Origin: BRH-c54 sp965284565
Lineage (GTDB): Bacteria > Bacteroidota > Bacteroidia > Flavobacteriales_E > Vicingaceae
Length of the DNA stretch: 64,000 nt
NCBI GenBank assembly: GCA_965284565.1
Contig: OZ260100.1
Span: 2,294,001-2,358,000 of the forward strand
Direction of reading: 5' to 3'
Position numbers and translations under genes: made by a program. Below, in pieces: positions 51,374 to 61,095 of this stretch (positions are counted from its first letter, which is position 1; each line of letters starts with the position of its first letter). The notes under the pieces were generated by a model. That model searched no databases. It was not told the origin of the DNA and saw only the letters and a program-made list of their open reading frames with translations.

Positions 51374-51919
51374 TTAACCTTTTTTAGAAGGTGTAGCCGT
51401 TTTTGTTGTAGCTTTAGCTTTAGAAGTTTTAGGCGTTGTAGTTTTTTTAGCGGTTACTTTTTTAGTAGGGGTAGCTTTTTTTGGTGCTTTAGCATCTTTT
51501 TTCTCACCTGCTTTTTTAGTTTTCTTATCTTCTTTTTCATCCTCTTTTAATAAATCGGCTTTAATAAGAATGTTGAACCACTGAAAAAGTTTTTTTAAAT
51601 CTGAGTTATAAACTCTTTCCTCATCAAAATCAACTACTTCTTTTAAGTAAGATTGAAGTTCTTCTGGTTTAGATTTATGGTCTATAGCTGCTTTTCCAGT
51701 AGTTTTTTTATACAATTTTTGATATACTTCAACAAGTGGCATATCGTCTGTTTTTGTATAGATGCTAATGTCTTCTATGGCACTAACTTTCTCGGAAGCG
51801 TAAACGGGAAAACGTTTTCCGTCTTCTATAGATTCTGCTATTAATCCGTTTTTTGTTTGAGAAACAATTTTGTGTAAACCAGGTTTTCCTGTAATTGAAA
51901 TGATTGATGTAATGTTCAT
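51374..51919 (-). CDS. DUF5606 protein with Lys/Thr/Ala-rich tail
   Basis: This 181-residue protein has an N-terminal ~125 residues matching the Bacteroidota DUF5606 family: SIISITGKPGLHKIVSQTKNGLIAESI...RVYNSDLKKLFQWFNILI. The function is unknown; the start resembles an SH3-like RNA-binding fold. From about residue 127 on, the chain is a low-complexity basic tail of K, T, A and P, similar to the tail of L21 in this window. Confidence 0.85.
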   Translation of the reverse strand: MNITSIISITGKPGLHKIVSQTKNGLIAESIEDGKRFPVYASEKVSAIEDISIYTKTDDMPLVEVYQKLYKKTTGKAAIDHKSKPEELQSYLKEVVDFDEERVYNSDLKKLFQWFNILIKADLLKEDEKEDKKTKKAGEKKDAKAPKKATPTKKVTAKKTTTPKTSKAKATTKTATPSKKG

Positions 51920-52005
51920 ACTTGTGTTTAAAATTTATAGAGCAAATGTAGTAAAATAATGTTTTATAGTTAAATTAATTAATTAACAATATCATTTTTA
52001 AATTG

Positions 52006-53499
52006 TTAAAAAAAATGATACAAGTTATTGATAATATCTGAAGCTATTAAGGTATTTTCACTTAATGTATCTTTGGCTTTATCTCCTGCAAAACCATGAA
52101 CATAAACTCCTAAAATTGCAGCCTGAGAAGGCGTATAACCTTGAGCTACTAAACCTGTAATTATTCCAGTTAGCACATCTCCACTTCCTGCTGTCGCCAT
52201 TCCGGGGTTTCCAGTGGCGTTAAAATAGATTTCCCCGTTAGGGCAAGCAATGCTGGTAGATGCACCTTTAAGCACTAAAATTACTTGATGTTTAATAGCA
52301 AATTCTTTTTGTAACTGCCATTTTTCTTCACTGTTAGAAGTTTTTCCTACCAAGCGTTCAAATTCTTTTGGATGAGGAGTAAGTATGGTGTGTGGTGGTA
52401 AAAAAGCCAACCATGTTTTATTTTCTGCTAAAATATTAAGAGCATCGGCATCTAAAACTAGTGGTTGTTTGGCATTTTGTATCAATAGTTTAATGATATT
52501 TTGAGTTTGCTTTTCTGTTCCTATTCCTGGACCAACACCTATACTATTGTAATTTGATAACTCAGGAAGTTCGTTGATAAAATCTTTTTCTGAAGTAGCA
52601 ATACACATTACCTCAGGATTAGCAATTTGCACTACATTTAAGCCAATTTCAGGAATTAAAGCAGTAACTAAACCAGCACCTATTTTTAAGCAAGCTCGAG
52701 ATGCTAAAACTGCAGCTCCCATTTTGCCTTTGCTTCCTGCAATAATAAGTGAATGTCCGTAGCTTCCTTTATGACTAAATTTTGTACGTTTTTTTAGAAT
52801 AGGCAAAACCAATTCATGAGTAACAAAATAAGTATTGGTAACAACTTCATTTAAAAATTGTTGGGAAATACCTATATCGATTATAATGAATTCTCCTACA
52901 TATTTTTCAGTTTCTACAGCAAAAAAACTTTGCTTGGGTTGTTGTATGGTTAAGGTATAATCGGCCTCAATAATGGCTGTTGAATTATTGTTGATATTAC
53001 TGTCTGCAAATAATCCAGAAGGAATATCAATAGCAATGGTAGTAGCATTTGAAGTATTTATTTTGGTAATAACTTCAGCAATAAATCCTTTAATTGGTTT
53101 TGATAGTCCGTTTCCGAAAATAGCATCAATAATTAGTGCTTCCTTAGGAAGTTTGAATGTAAAATTATTTTCAGTTAAGAAATTAGTTTGAATTTTTTCT
53201 TTTTCGAGTTTTTTAAGGTTTTCAGAGAAATCTGGCGAGTATTTTTTAGAAAATTCAACAACATAAATAATTACCTTGAAGCCTTTGTTTTTAAGTAAAC
53301 GGGCTATTACTAAGCCATCGCCACCATTGTTGCCAATACCACTAAAAACAATAACAGGAACATCAGTAGTATAATGATTAATTATCCATGAAGAACAATT
53401 TTTACTGGCCCTTTCCATTAAATCTATTGAAGCAATAGGTTTATTTTTAATGGTAAAATCATCAGCTGCTTTGGTTTGTTCTGCGGTTAAAATTTTCAT
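52006..53499 (-). CDS. Bifunctional NAD(P)H-hydrate epimerase/dehydratase
   Basis: This 497-residue enzyme repairs NAD(P)HX. The N-terminal epimerase domain (to about 210) shows MERASKNCSSWI, VFSGIGNNGGDGLVIARLL and DAIFGNGLSKP. The C-terminal ADP-dependent dehydratase domain carries HKGSYGHSLIIAGSKGKMGAAVLA, VLDADALNIL and the signature NPGMATAGSGDVLTGII. The ATG at 53,499 overlaps the stop of the DUF2752 gene by 4 bases. Confidence 0.95.
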   Translation of the reverse strand: MKILTAEQTKAADDFTIKNKPIASIDLMERASKNCSSWIINHYTTDVPVIVFSGIGNNGGDGLVIARLLKNKGFKVIIYVVEFSKKYSPDFSENLKKLEKEKIQTNFLTENNFTFKLPKEALIIDAIFGNGLSKPIKGFIAEVITKINTSNATTIAIDIPSGLFADSNINNNSTAIIEADYTLTIQQPKQSFFAVETEKYVGEFIIIDIGISQQFLNEVVTNTYFVTHELVLPILKKRTKFSHKGSYGHSLIIAGSKGKMGAAVLASRACLKIGAGLVTALIPEIGLNVVQIANPEVMCIATSEKDFINELPELSNYNSIGVGPGIGTEKQTQNIIKLLIQNAKQPLVLDADALNILAENKTWLAFLPPHTILTPHPKEFERLVGKTSNSEEKWQLQKEFAIKHQVILVLKGASTSIACPNGEIYFNATGNPGMATAGSGDVLTGIITGLVAQGYTPSQAAILGVYVHGFAGDKAKDTLSENTLIASDIINNLYHFF

Positions 53500-53795
53500 G
53501 TTTGAAGTATGATTTTAACGATAAAGTTAATGATAACAACTGCAATGTTAAAAATAAACAGGTATTTTAGCCATGCAGCACCATGTTTAAATTTAAAAAT
53601 TAGATGTAGTGGTAAAAGCAGTAACATAATAATCATAGAAAATAGCGGAGGATAAAACAAAAAACTTTCTATAACATCTCCTTTAAGCAAAGCAATAAAT
53701 GCACGTTGCATTCCGCAACCCATACAATCAATGTCGAAATACTTTTTGTACGGACAAGCCAAAAGGTTATTTTCCAGCCAATTTATTAAACTCAT
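53496..53795 (-). CDS. DUF2752 membrane protein
   Basis: This small 99-residue membrane protein has the family motif CPYKKYFDIDCMGCGMQRAFIALLKGD followed by two or three hydrophobic helices. Function is unknown. It is translationally coupled to the NAD(P)HX repair gene (4-base overlap) and ends the TPR gene spacing at 53,796. Confidence 0.88.
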   Translation of the reverse strand: MSLINWLENNLLACPYKKYFDIDCMGCGMQRAFIALLKGDVIESFLFYPPLFSMIIMLLLLPLHLIFKFKHGAAWLKYLFIFNIAVVIINFIVKIILQT

Positions 53796-55670
53796 TTAAT
53801 TGGTTTCAGATTCTATTAATTTTTGTTCTAAATCAATACTAGAAGGAGTTTGTTGTAGGTCTCTAAACCTTTTTCGGGCATCAACAACATAAATACTTCC
53901 TTGGTGTTCAAAAATTATTTTTTTGTAATATTCTTGGGCTTTGGTTTTGTCGTTTAGCTCGTAATCGTAAATGGTTGCCAATTTATAAAGTGCATCATCA
54001 ACCAATAAATCATAAGAATATTCTTTTATAATCTGCTCCAATTTTTCAATGGCTTTGGGTAGGTTTTTTCTACTAAAATAGATTTCATGTTGCTTGTAAA
54101 GTACATCATCACCAATTACATGAATAGGAAAAGTTGTTTTTAAAGAATCTAACATTTCTAATGCTTCATTATATTGATTTTGGTAGTACAACAAATCCGC
54201 TTTAGCAAAAAGTAGGAGCGGAGCTTTGGTAGTATCTATGCCAATATTGTCGGTAATGGTAATAGATAGTTTCATGGCATCATTAGCGATTAATTTTGAT
54301 GTAGAAGCCTTAAGTACATCTAGCTGAGCTTTTGCCCAATCGAAATCTCCTGTGTAAAAAGAAATTTTAGCATTTTTAAATTTGGCTGCTTCACCTATCT
54401 GACTATGTTTAAAGCTTTTTTCTACTTGAGAATATAAAAGAGAAGCTTCCCAAATATCTCCTAAAAACAGATTGATATCTGCTAGTTCTATTTTGAGTTC
54501 TGCTTGCTCTTGATCAGTTAGTCGTAGTATGTTCATATAGCTATCTATAAGTTCTTGAGCTTCTATAGGTTTGTTAAGGTAAAAAGCTTTTAGGTGGGCC
54601 AAATTTTTCACCAAAAGATAGGACTCATTAGTGTTTCCTAATTCTTTTATTGCAGTTTCGTATTTTTTTTCTAATTCAATAACTTCTTCGTTAGTATATG
54701 AAGCGGTGGTAGTAATTTTTGTGTAATAAACTTGTAGCAATTGAATTCTGCTATAATTATAAAGTCTGTTGTTTTTTCCTAAACCGATGATATATTGGTA
54801 ACATTCAATAGCAGTTTCGTAATCTTTATTAGAAAGACATAAGTCTGCTAAAGAAAAAACTCTTTTTCCTTCTTCTCTAAACCTTTTGTCTAAAGCTTTT
54901 GTTTGAATAAAAGCACCTTTAAAATTAAGTTCTTGAATATATAGCCAAATCAACATTTCTGAAAATACAACTTGGTCGTAGCTTTTTTGAGTTTCTTTAA
55001 TTAAAAGTGATTTTAAAATATCTTTTTTACTTCCATCATCATCGTTTCCTAAATTGGTTTGTATAGCGTTTTGTACACTTTGAATGTAAGCAGGCTGAAT
55101 ATTTAGAATGTTAATATATTCTTTAAACATTAGTTCAGTTTTGCCTTGTTGGTTATATACCTGAGCCAACTCAAAGTTAAATTCGTAAGTTCCTTTAAGG
55201 AGTTTTCTGCCTTTTAAATAGGTTTCTATAGCTAAATCATACTCTTTATTTTTAATAAAACTATTGGCAAGGTCAATTATTTGTTGATTGTTTGCCGTAA
55301 GTGATTTTATGGCATCGATAAAGGTTCTTTCAGCTTTAGATTTTTCTCCAGCAACCTCATAAACAATACCTAAATCAACCATAAATGCAAGTTGGTAAGG
55401 ATGTTTTTTTTGATGTTTTTTTACCAGTTTTTCAGCATCTTTATATTCTTCCATATAAAGGTAACACTGTAGAAGTCTTTCGTAATAAGAAGTTTCGTGG
55501 GTTTTATTATAAAGTTTTTCAAAATATACTACTGCTTTATCATATTCTTCGTTATTAAAAAATTGTAAAGCTAACTTCTCATCTGTAGTAGTTTGAGAAA
55601 AAGAGGGGGTTAAGCAAACAAATAAGGTTATCGTTAATGAAAGTACGTATTTTAATTGAAAAGTTTTCAT
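53796..55670 (-). CDS. Exported tetratricopeptide-repeat protein
   Basis: This 624-residue protein has a signal peptide (to about residue 25) and many TPR-like helical repeats, such as EKLALQFFNNEEYDKAVVYFEKLY and YNEALEMLDSLKTTFPIH. It is probably a periplasmic scaffold. No catalytic motif was seen. The next gene starts at 53,795, directly after its stop. Confidence 0.85.
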   Translation of the reverse strand: MKTFQLKYVLSLTITLFVCLTPSFSQTTTDEKLALQFFNNEEYDKAVVYFEKLYNKTHETSYYERLLQCYLYMEEYKDAEKLVKKHQKKHPYQLAFMVDLGIVYEVAGEKSKAERTFIDAIKSLTANNQQIIDLANSFIKNKEYDLAIETYLKGRKLLKGTYEFNFELAQVYNQQGKTELMFKEYINILNIQPAYIQSVQNAIQTNLGNDDDGSKKDILKSLLIKETQKSYDQVVFSEMLIWLYIQELNFKGAFIQTKALDKRFREEGKRVFSLADLCLSNKDYETAIECYQYIIGLGKNNRLYNYSRIQLLQVYYTKITTTASYTNEEVIELEKKYETAIKELGNTNESYLLVKNLAHLKAFYLNKPIEAQELIDSYMNILRLTDQEQAELKIELADINLFLGDIWEASLLYSQVEKSFKHSQIGEAAKFKNAKISFYTGDFDWAKAQLDVLKASTSKLIANDAMKLSITITDNIGIDTTKAPLLLFAKADLLYYQNQYNEALEMLDSLKTTFPIHVIGDDVLYKQHEIYFSRKNLPKAIEKLEQIIKEYSYDLLVDDALYKLATIYDYELNDKTKAQEYYKKIIFEHQGSIYVVDARKRFRDLQQTPSSIDLEQKLIESETN

Positions 55671-55740
55671 AGTGCTTTTAACGATAGATAATGCTTAAAA
55701 TTACAAATAATTCAGATATTTATCTATCAAATACCTTTCC

Positions 55741-56298
55741 TTATTTATAGTAACTTGTGTATGATTTTGGGTCGTCAATTAATTTTTCAAAAGCAGCTTT
55801 GTTTTCTTTCATTTTATCAAGGCGATTACTCATACCGTTAGTAGCATGAGTAATTTTATCATTAATACCAATAACACCAGCCTGTTCAATTTCATAATAA
55901 GCAGGAAATTGTTTTTTTGAGATTAAACCATTGTCCAAATCTTGCTTTAGGTTATTAAGCTGAGTTCTTATTATATCAATTTCTATTTGATATTTTTTGT
56001 AATTTTTTGATAAATCATATAGCGCCTTAAGGTTACTAATATACTGGTCGGCTTCTAAAGCTGCTTCTTTGGTTAAAGTATCATTTTTAGATTGAATTTT
56101 TGCAGTAGATTCTTTAACAAAAATGGTCATTTCAAATAGTGTAGCAGTATCTACATTGTGTAACACTTCTTCTGAAGAATCAAGAATTTTAATTAAACCA
56201 TCAACATGTCCAATTTCGTTGGTATAATCTTCTCCGCAAGATAATAAGCTAATAGAAGAAATAATTGCCAATATTATTAAAGTAATATTTTTAAGCAT
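55741..56298 (-). CDS. Coiled-coil lipoprotein of unknown function
   Basis: This 185-residue protein has a lipobox SLLSC (Cys21), then mostly long helices with heptad-like spacing (DSSEEVLHNVDTATLFEMTIF, IDIIRTQLNNLKQDLDNGL). It is an envelope lipoprotein of unknown role. It lies 5 bases downstream of serS. Confidence 0.7.
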   Translation of the reverse strand: MLKNITLIILAIISSISLLSCGEDYTNEIGHVDGLIKILDSSEEVLHNVDTATLFEMTIFVKESTAKIQSKNDTLTKEAALEADQYISNLKALYDLSKNYKKYQIEIDIIRTQLNNLKQDLDNGLISKKQFPAYYEIEQAGVIGINDKITHATNGMSNRLDKMKENKAAFEKLIDDPKSYTSYYK

Positions 56299-56303
56299 GA
56301 TAA

Positions 56304-57578
56304 TTAGTTTATTATATTAAATCCAGTAAATGGTACTAATACTTCAGGGATTTTAATGCCATTTTCTGTTTGGTTATTCTCTATAAGAGCAGCCATAATT
56401 CTAGGTAGAGCTAGTGCACTTCCGTTTAAAGTATGTACTAAGTTGGTTTTACCATCTTTATCTTTATACCTGCATTTTAATCTGTTTGCTTGGAAAGCTT
56501 CAAAATTAGAGACAGAGCTTACTTCTAGCCATTTTTCTTGAGCAGCAGAATAAACTTCAAAATCGTAAGTCATAGCAGAAGTAAATCCTAAATCTCCGCC
56601 ACAAAGCCTAACAACTCTATAAGGTAAATCTAGTTGATTTAGTAATTGTTTAATTTGCTCTACCATTGCTTCCAATGTTTCGTAAGATTTTTCAGGGTGC
56701 TGAATTTGCACGATTTCAACTTTATCGAACTGGTGTAAACGATTTAAACCTCTAACATCTTTACCGTAAGAACCAGCTTCTCTTCTAAAACAAGGAGTGT
56801 AACCTGCATTTTTTATAGGAAAATCTTCTTCTTTAAGAATTACATCTCTGTAGATGTTTGTAATTGGCACTTCAGCAGTAGGGATAAGGTATAAATCATC
56901 TTCAGTAACATAATACATCTGACCTTCTTTGTCGGGCAGCTGACCTGTTCCATATCCCGAAGCTTCATTTACCATTAATGGTGGTATAATTTCCTGATAG
57001 CCATTTTTATCAGCTTCATTAAGGAAAAAGTTAATTAATGCTCTTTGTAATTTAGCACCTTTACCTTTATAAATAGGGAAACCAGCTCCTGTAATTTTCA
57101 CGCCTAATTCAAAATCTATTAAATCGAATGTTTTAGCAAGTTCCCAATGTGGCTTCTTATTACTTTGGGCTAGTTCTACTTTTTTATTATTTTCAAAAAT
57201 CAATTCATTATCTGCATCAGTTTTTCCAGTAGGAACGAGTTCGTTAGGAATATTTGGTAGCTGATACAATAACTGATTAAGTTGTTCAGTAATATTATTT
57301 TGTTGCTCTTTTAAAGTGTTAGACTTTTCTTTTAATTCGGTAGTTTGTGCTTTAAGTATATTAGCTTCTTCGGCTTTACCTGCTTTAAATAAATCGCCAA
57401 TTTTTTTAGCCAATTGATTACTTTCTGACAAAAGGTTATCTAATGTTTGTTGTGTTTTTTTTCTATCATCATCTAGTTGAATAATGTTTTCAACAATAGG
57501 TGTAGCATCAATATTTCTTTTTTTTAATCTTTCGATTACTAATACTTTATTCTCTTTAATGAAATTGGTTTGTAACAT
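56304..57578 (-). CDS. serS: Seryl-tRNA synthetase
   Basis: SerRS charges tRNA-Ser (424 residues). An N-terminal helical hairpin (about 30-100) binds the tRNA long arm. Class II motifs appear as TPCFRREAGSYGKDVRGLNRLHQFDKVE (motif 2) and NGSALALPRIMAALIENNQ (motif 3). Length is normal. It is separated from rpmA by a hairpin. Confidence 0.97.
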   Translation of the reverse strand: MLQTNFIKENKVLVIERLKKRNIDATPIVENIIQLDDDRKKTQQTLDNLLSESNQLAKKIGDLFKAGKAEEANILKAQTTELKEKSNTLKEQQNNITEQLNQLLYQLPNIPNELVPTGKTDADNELIFENNKKVELAQSNKKPHWELAKTFDLIDFELGVKITGAGFPIYKGKGAKLQRALINFFLNEADKNGYQEIIPPLMVNEASGYGTGQLPDKEGQMYYVTEDDLYLIPTAEVPITNIYRDVILKEEDFPIKNAGYTPCFRREAGSYGKDVRGLNRLHQFDKVEIVQIQHPEKSYETLEAMVEQIKQLLNQLDLPYRVVRLCGGDLGFTSAMTYDFEVYSAAQEKWLEVSSVSNFEAFQANRLKCRYKDKDGKTNLVHTLNGSALALPRIMAALIENNQTENGIKIPEVLVPFTGFNIIN

Positions 57579-57611
57579 TTGAAATGCTATTTATGAATTA
57601 ATATAAAAAAA

Positions 57612-57648
57612 AACTCCCATATCTATTTTATAAATAAATATAGGAGTT
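57612..57648 (-). terminator. Terminator hairpin of the rplU-rpmA unit
   Basis: A 17-bp stem with two mismatches (aactcccatatctattt/aaataaatataggagtt) lies just after the rpmA stop on the minus strand, with an A-run on the + strand beyond it (57,605-57,612). Confidence 0.8.
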
Positions 57649-57670
57649 AAATAAGTTTTTATCTTTTTAG

Positions 57671-57931
57671 TTAAGCATTGATTGGCTCAACAGATACATA
57701 AGATTTATTATCTTTCTTTTTTCTGAAAGCAACAACTCCATCAGTAAGAGCGAATAGTGTATGATCTTTACCAACACCTACATTCTCACCAGGATTATGT
57801 TTTGTTCCTCTTTGACGAACAATAATATTACCTGCTACAGCAGCTTGTCCACCAAAAATTTTAACTCCTAAACGTTTACTGTGTGATTCTCTACCGTTTT
57901 TCGAGCTACCAGCTCCTTTTTTATGTGCCAT
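57671..57931 (-). CDS. rpmA: 50S ribosomal protein L27
   Basis: L27 has 86 residues: MAHKKGAGSSKNGRESHSKRLGVKIFGGQ and RQRGTKHNPGENVGVGKDHTLFA are diagnostic. The N-terminal tail reaches toward the peptidyl transferase centre. It follows rplU by 48 bases in the usual order. Confidence 0.98.
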   Translation of the reverse strand: MAHKKGAGSSKNGRESHSKRLGVKIFGGQAAVAGNIIVRQRGTKHNPGENVGVGKDHTLFALTDGVVAFRKKKDNKSYVSVEPINA

Positions 57932-57979
57932 GGTTCTTAGGTTTTATTTTAAAGGTTTATCTTTAAAAACAGTTACTAA

Positions 57980-58471
57980 TTATTTTTTATCTTCTTTTTT
58001 GGTCTCTTTTTTAGGAGCAGCTTTTTTAGCTGTTGCTTTAGGAGCTGCCTTTGGCTTTGCTTCTTTAGCAACTTCTTTTTTAGCTACTACTTTTTTCTCA
58101 ACTTTCTCAGCTTTTTCAACTTTTTCTTCTTTGGCAGCAGCTGGTTTTTTAGCAGCACCACTTTCAGAGATAGCTTCGATTTGGATTTTAGTTAAATACT
58201 GACGGTGTCCGTTTTTAACTTTATATCCTTTTCTTCTTTTCTTTTTGAAGACAATAACTTTGTCTCCTTTTAAGTGCTCAAGCACTTTAGCAGCTACACT
58301 AGCACCTGCTATAGCTGGGGCGCCAACATTTATTTTTCCGTTGTTATCAATTAAAAGAACATTGTCGAAAGTAATTTTACTTCCTTCTTTGTCTTCTAAA
58401 CGATGCACAAAAACTTGTTGGTCTTTTTCAACTTTAAATTGTTGCCCTGCTATTTCTACAATTGCATACAT
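57980..58471 (-). CDS. rplU: 50S ribosomal protein L21 with basic C-terminal extension
   Basis: L21 has 163 residues here. The core (MYAIVEIAGQQFKVEKDQQVF...VFKKKRRKGYKVKNGHRQYLTKIQI) ends near residue 103, the usual length. About 60 more residues of K/E/A/P-rich low complexity follow, such as KVEKKVVAKKEVAKEAKPKA. Such tails occur in some Bacteroidota. Confidence 0.97.
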   Translation of the reverse strand: MYAIVEIAGQQFKVEKDQQVFVHRLEDKEGSKITFDNVLLIDNNGKINVGAPAIAGASVAAKVLEHLKGDKVIVFKKKRRKGYKVKNGHRQYLTKIQIEAISESGAAKKPAAAKEEKVEKAEKVEKKVVAKKEVAKEAKPKAAPKATAKKAAPKKETKKEDKK

Positions 58472-58500
58472 TTTCTATATTTTTTTAATTAAAACGGTCG

Positions 58501-58530
58501 CAAATTTACCATTTTTTTTTATTCATGCAA
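58501..58530 (-). promoter_or_regulatory. rplU-rpmA promoter
   Basis: On the minus strand TTG (58,528-58,530) is followed after 19 bases by TAAATTTG (58,501-58,508), a near-ideal Bacteroidota -33/-7 pair. The ATG at 58,471 is 29 bases downstream. Confidence 0.75.
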
Positions 58531-58570
58531 TTCTTTATTGAAAAAGAATTGGTTTGGTGTCAATATTAAA

Positions 58571-60925
58571 TTAAAAAGTTAAATTTAAACCAAAACTAGG
58601 AAGTAATGGTAATTGATAAACTTCTTCTGCAGTTACTCTATTTACATAAAAGATATTGTTTCTGTTGTAAACATTTGTAACACCCACATTAGCTTCTAAA
58701 ATAGAGTTTTTTCCCAATACAAATTTTCTTTTTAACCCCATATCTAACCTATGGTAGTATGGTAGTCTGCCTTGATTTAGGTCTGCTAATTGTAATGTTA
58801 AATCGCCATTAGAACTGGTATAATTTTGATCAGCAGAAGAGAATCCCATTCCTTCATAATAACCTTGTGTTTGTGTAAAAGGGAAACCTGAACCTAAATT
58901 CCAACGAGCACTAAACTCCCAGTTTAAACCTTTTCCAAAAGTATAAACACCAACTAAGTTTACATTATGTCTTCTGTCAAAAACAGGGTTGTATTCGTTT
59001 ATACCATCCCATCTATCTACTTTACTAAGCGAATAAATTGCATTTAAGTTAACTCTAGCAGTTTTATAGTTTAAACTAAAATCTATACCATAAGCTTCAC
59101 CGGTTTCTATAATAAATTCTTTTTTGAAAATATCTGCTTTGTCTGCTGCTGAAGGATCATTTTCATTAAATATTTGATTTCTGTTGGTGTTGGTTAATTG
59201 AGTAAACCATTTTTTATATCCTTCTACATTTAAAGTGATGTTTTTAGCAATATCTAATTCAAAACCTGTAATTAAGTGGTTTGCCTTTTGCAGTTTATGT
59301 CCTACTTCTCTTGTTTCTCCGTCTTTATCAGTAAAGTTTTCAGGTAGGTTGTCTGGCCCTGATAAAAAACCGTAAAATAGATTCACAATATCTCTATCGG
59401 AATTAGCACTTATAAGATTTTGAGAATACATTCCTGTAGCTAATTTTAATCTAATTTTTTTAGATAAATTGTATTTATAACCAAATCTTGGTTCTATTGA
59501 AGTGTTTGCTAATGATGCATAATGCTGCACTCTTAAACCAGGTTCAATAACAGATTTTCCTTTGTTGATTCTATAAGTTAAAAAGCCACCAAGTTCTGTA
59601 GTGCTTTCTTTTTGTTGGATTAATCTACCAACAGAATTGGTAAATTGAAAATCTGTTCCAAAGCCAAGCACTTCAAAACCGTATTTAAATTGGTTGTCGC
59701 CAGAAAAACTGGTGAAATTCATACCAATGTTAAAGCCATTAATTTCACTTCTTCTTGGATTTTCGTCTGCTTCACTAAGCTCAATTTCATAATTTGAAAT
59801 AGCGACAACACCTTCAATTAAAGTTCTTGAAGAAGCCGGAATGAAAACAAAGTTACCACCACCACCGCTAGAGTTCCATCTTAAGTTAGAAACTCCTGGG
59901 AAATCAACACCATCTTGAAAATTAAAACCAAATAAACTAAATTTACTACCATTGTCAGCTCCAAATGTTACCTTACCGTATATATCAGTAAAGTTATAAG
60001 GTAGGCCAGCAGTATCTATACCTCTTGTATTTTCAGAATTTAGAGATTCAAAATATGGTTTGTATAATTCAGATGATTTATCTAAGTAAGAATGTTTTGC
60101 AGATAAAACGAAGGTAGTAGCACTTCCGTTATCTTTTTTGCTTTTAAACACAGGACCTTCAAGTGTAAGCTTGGAGCTGAAAGTGCTAGCAGAAACTTTA
60201 CCTCTCAATCTATTTTTATCTCCATCTCTAGTAGTTATGTCCATAATGGAAGAAATTCTACCACCATATTCGGCATTAAATCCACCAGTATAAATATCTG
60301 CGCTTTTAAGAATATCGGTATCAAAAACAGAGAATAAACCAATGGAGTGGAAAGGATTGTAAATTATCATTCCGTCTAATAAAACTTTGTTTTGAATAGG
60401 AGAACCACCACGAATATAAAGTTGACCACCTTGGTCTCCAGTAAAAGTTACACCAGGTAAAACTTGTAAATATTGAGCAATATCAGGTTCTCCACCAATT
60501 GAAACCATAGACTTTATTTCTTTTGGCGTTACTTTGGAAACCGACATCTTCACTTCAGTTCTTGCTTCCTGTTTTTCTGCTGAAAGTTCAAAAGTATTTA
60601 ACATTAAAGAACCCTCTTTTAAATATACTTTCTGATTAATAATTTCATCTGCTTTTATAGAAATAGCAATTTTAACGGTATCAAAACCTAAAGAAGTAAC
60701 CATTAAAGTATAGTTCCCTGCTGGGATTTTGGTAATAGAATAAAACCCATTAACATCTGAAGCGGCCCCCATAGTAGTGCCTTTTAAATAGGCTGTAGCA
60801 CCAATTTCAGACTCACCTGTTTTTTCATTATAAATAAATCCTCTAATAGTTCCATTTTGAGCATTGATAGATAAAACAATAGTAAGTATCAATAATAAGG
60901 ATAAAAAAAGTTGTTTAAAATTCAT
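58571..60925 (-). CDS. TonB-dependent receptor with carboxypeptidase-like N-terminal domain
   Basis: This 784-residue outer-membrane receptor has a signal peptide, then a CarboxypepD_reg-like domain (GTIRGFIYNEKTGESEIGATAYLKGTTMG). The plug domain contains QYLQVLPGVTF...GGQLYIRGGSPIQNKVLLDGMIIYNPFHS. A 22-strand barrel follows, ending FGLNLTF. The ligand is unknown. No SusD partner is adjacent, so it is not a classic SusCD pair. Confidence 0.93.
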   Translation of the reverse strand: MNFKQLFLSLLLILTIVLSINAQNGTIRGFIYNEKTGESEIGATAYLKGTTMGAASDVNGFYSITKIPAGNYTLMVTSLGFDTVKIAISIKADEIINQKVYLKEGSLMLNTFELSAEKQEARTEVKMSVSKVTPKEIKSMVSIGGEPDIAQYLQVLPGVTFTGDQGGQLYIRGGSPIQNKVLLDGMIIYNPFHSIGLFSVFDTDILKSADIYTGGFNAEYGGRISSIMDITTRDGDKNRLRGKVSASTFSSKLTLEGPVFKSKKDNGSATTFVLSAKHSYLDKSSELYKPYFESLNSENTRGIDTAGLPYNFTDIYGKVTFGADNGSKFSLFGFNFQDGVDFPGVSNLRWNSSGGGGNFVFIPASSRTLIEGVVAISNYEIELSEADENPRRSEINGFNIGMNFTSFSGDNQFKYGFEVLGFGTDFQFTNSVGRLIQQKESTTELGGFLTYRINKGKSVIEPGLRVQHYASLANTSIEPRFGYKYNLSKKIRLKLATGMYSQNLISANSDRDIVNLFYGFLSGPDNLPENFTDKDGETREVGHKLQKANHLITGFELDIAKNITLNVEGYKKWFTQLTNTNRNQIFNENDPSAADKADIFKKEFIIETGEAYGIDFSLNYKTARVNLNAIYSLSKVDRWDGINEYNPVFDRRHNVNLVGVYTFGKGLNWEFSARWNLGSGFPFTQTQGYYEGMGFSSADQNYTSSNGDLTLQLADLNQGRLPYYHRLDMGLKRKFVLGKNSILEANVGVTNVYNRNNIFYVNRVTAEEVYQLPLLPSFGLNLTF

Positions 60926-60945
60926 AGTTAAAATTTAATAAGCCG

Positions 60946-60977
60946 CAAAAATAGCTATATTCCATTAAATATAACAA
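60946..60977 (-). promoter_or_regulatory. TonB-receptor promoter
   Basis: On the minus strand TTG (60,975-60,977) is followed after 21 bases by TATTTTTG (60,946-60,953), matching the -33/-7 consensus. The ATG at 60,925 is 20 bases downstream. Confidence 0.65.
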
Positions 60978-61095
60978 ATAGTAGCATTTTTTATAATAGT
61001 AGTAATTACTTAAGAATTCTATTTTAAATTAATTTTAGAAAAATGCAACCAAATAAGTGGTTTATTCATCTTTGTTTTTAATAAATAAAATTATA

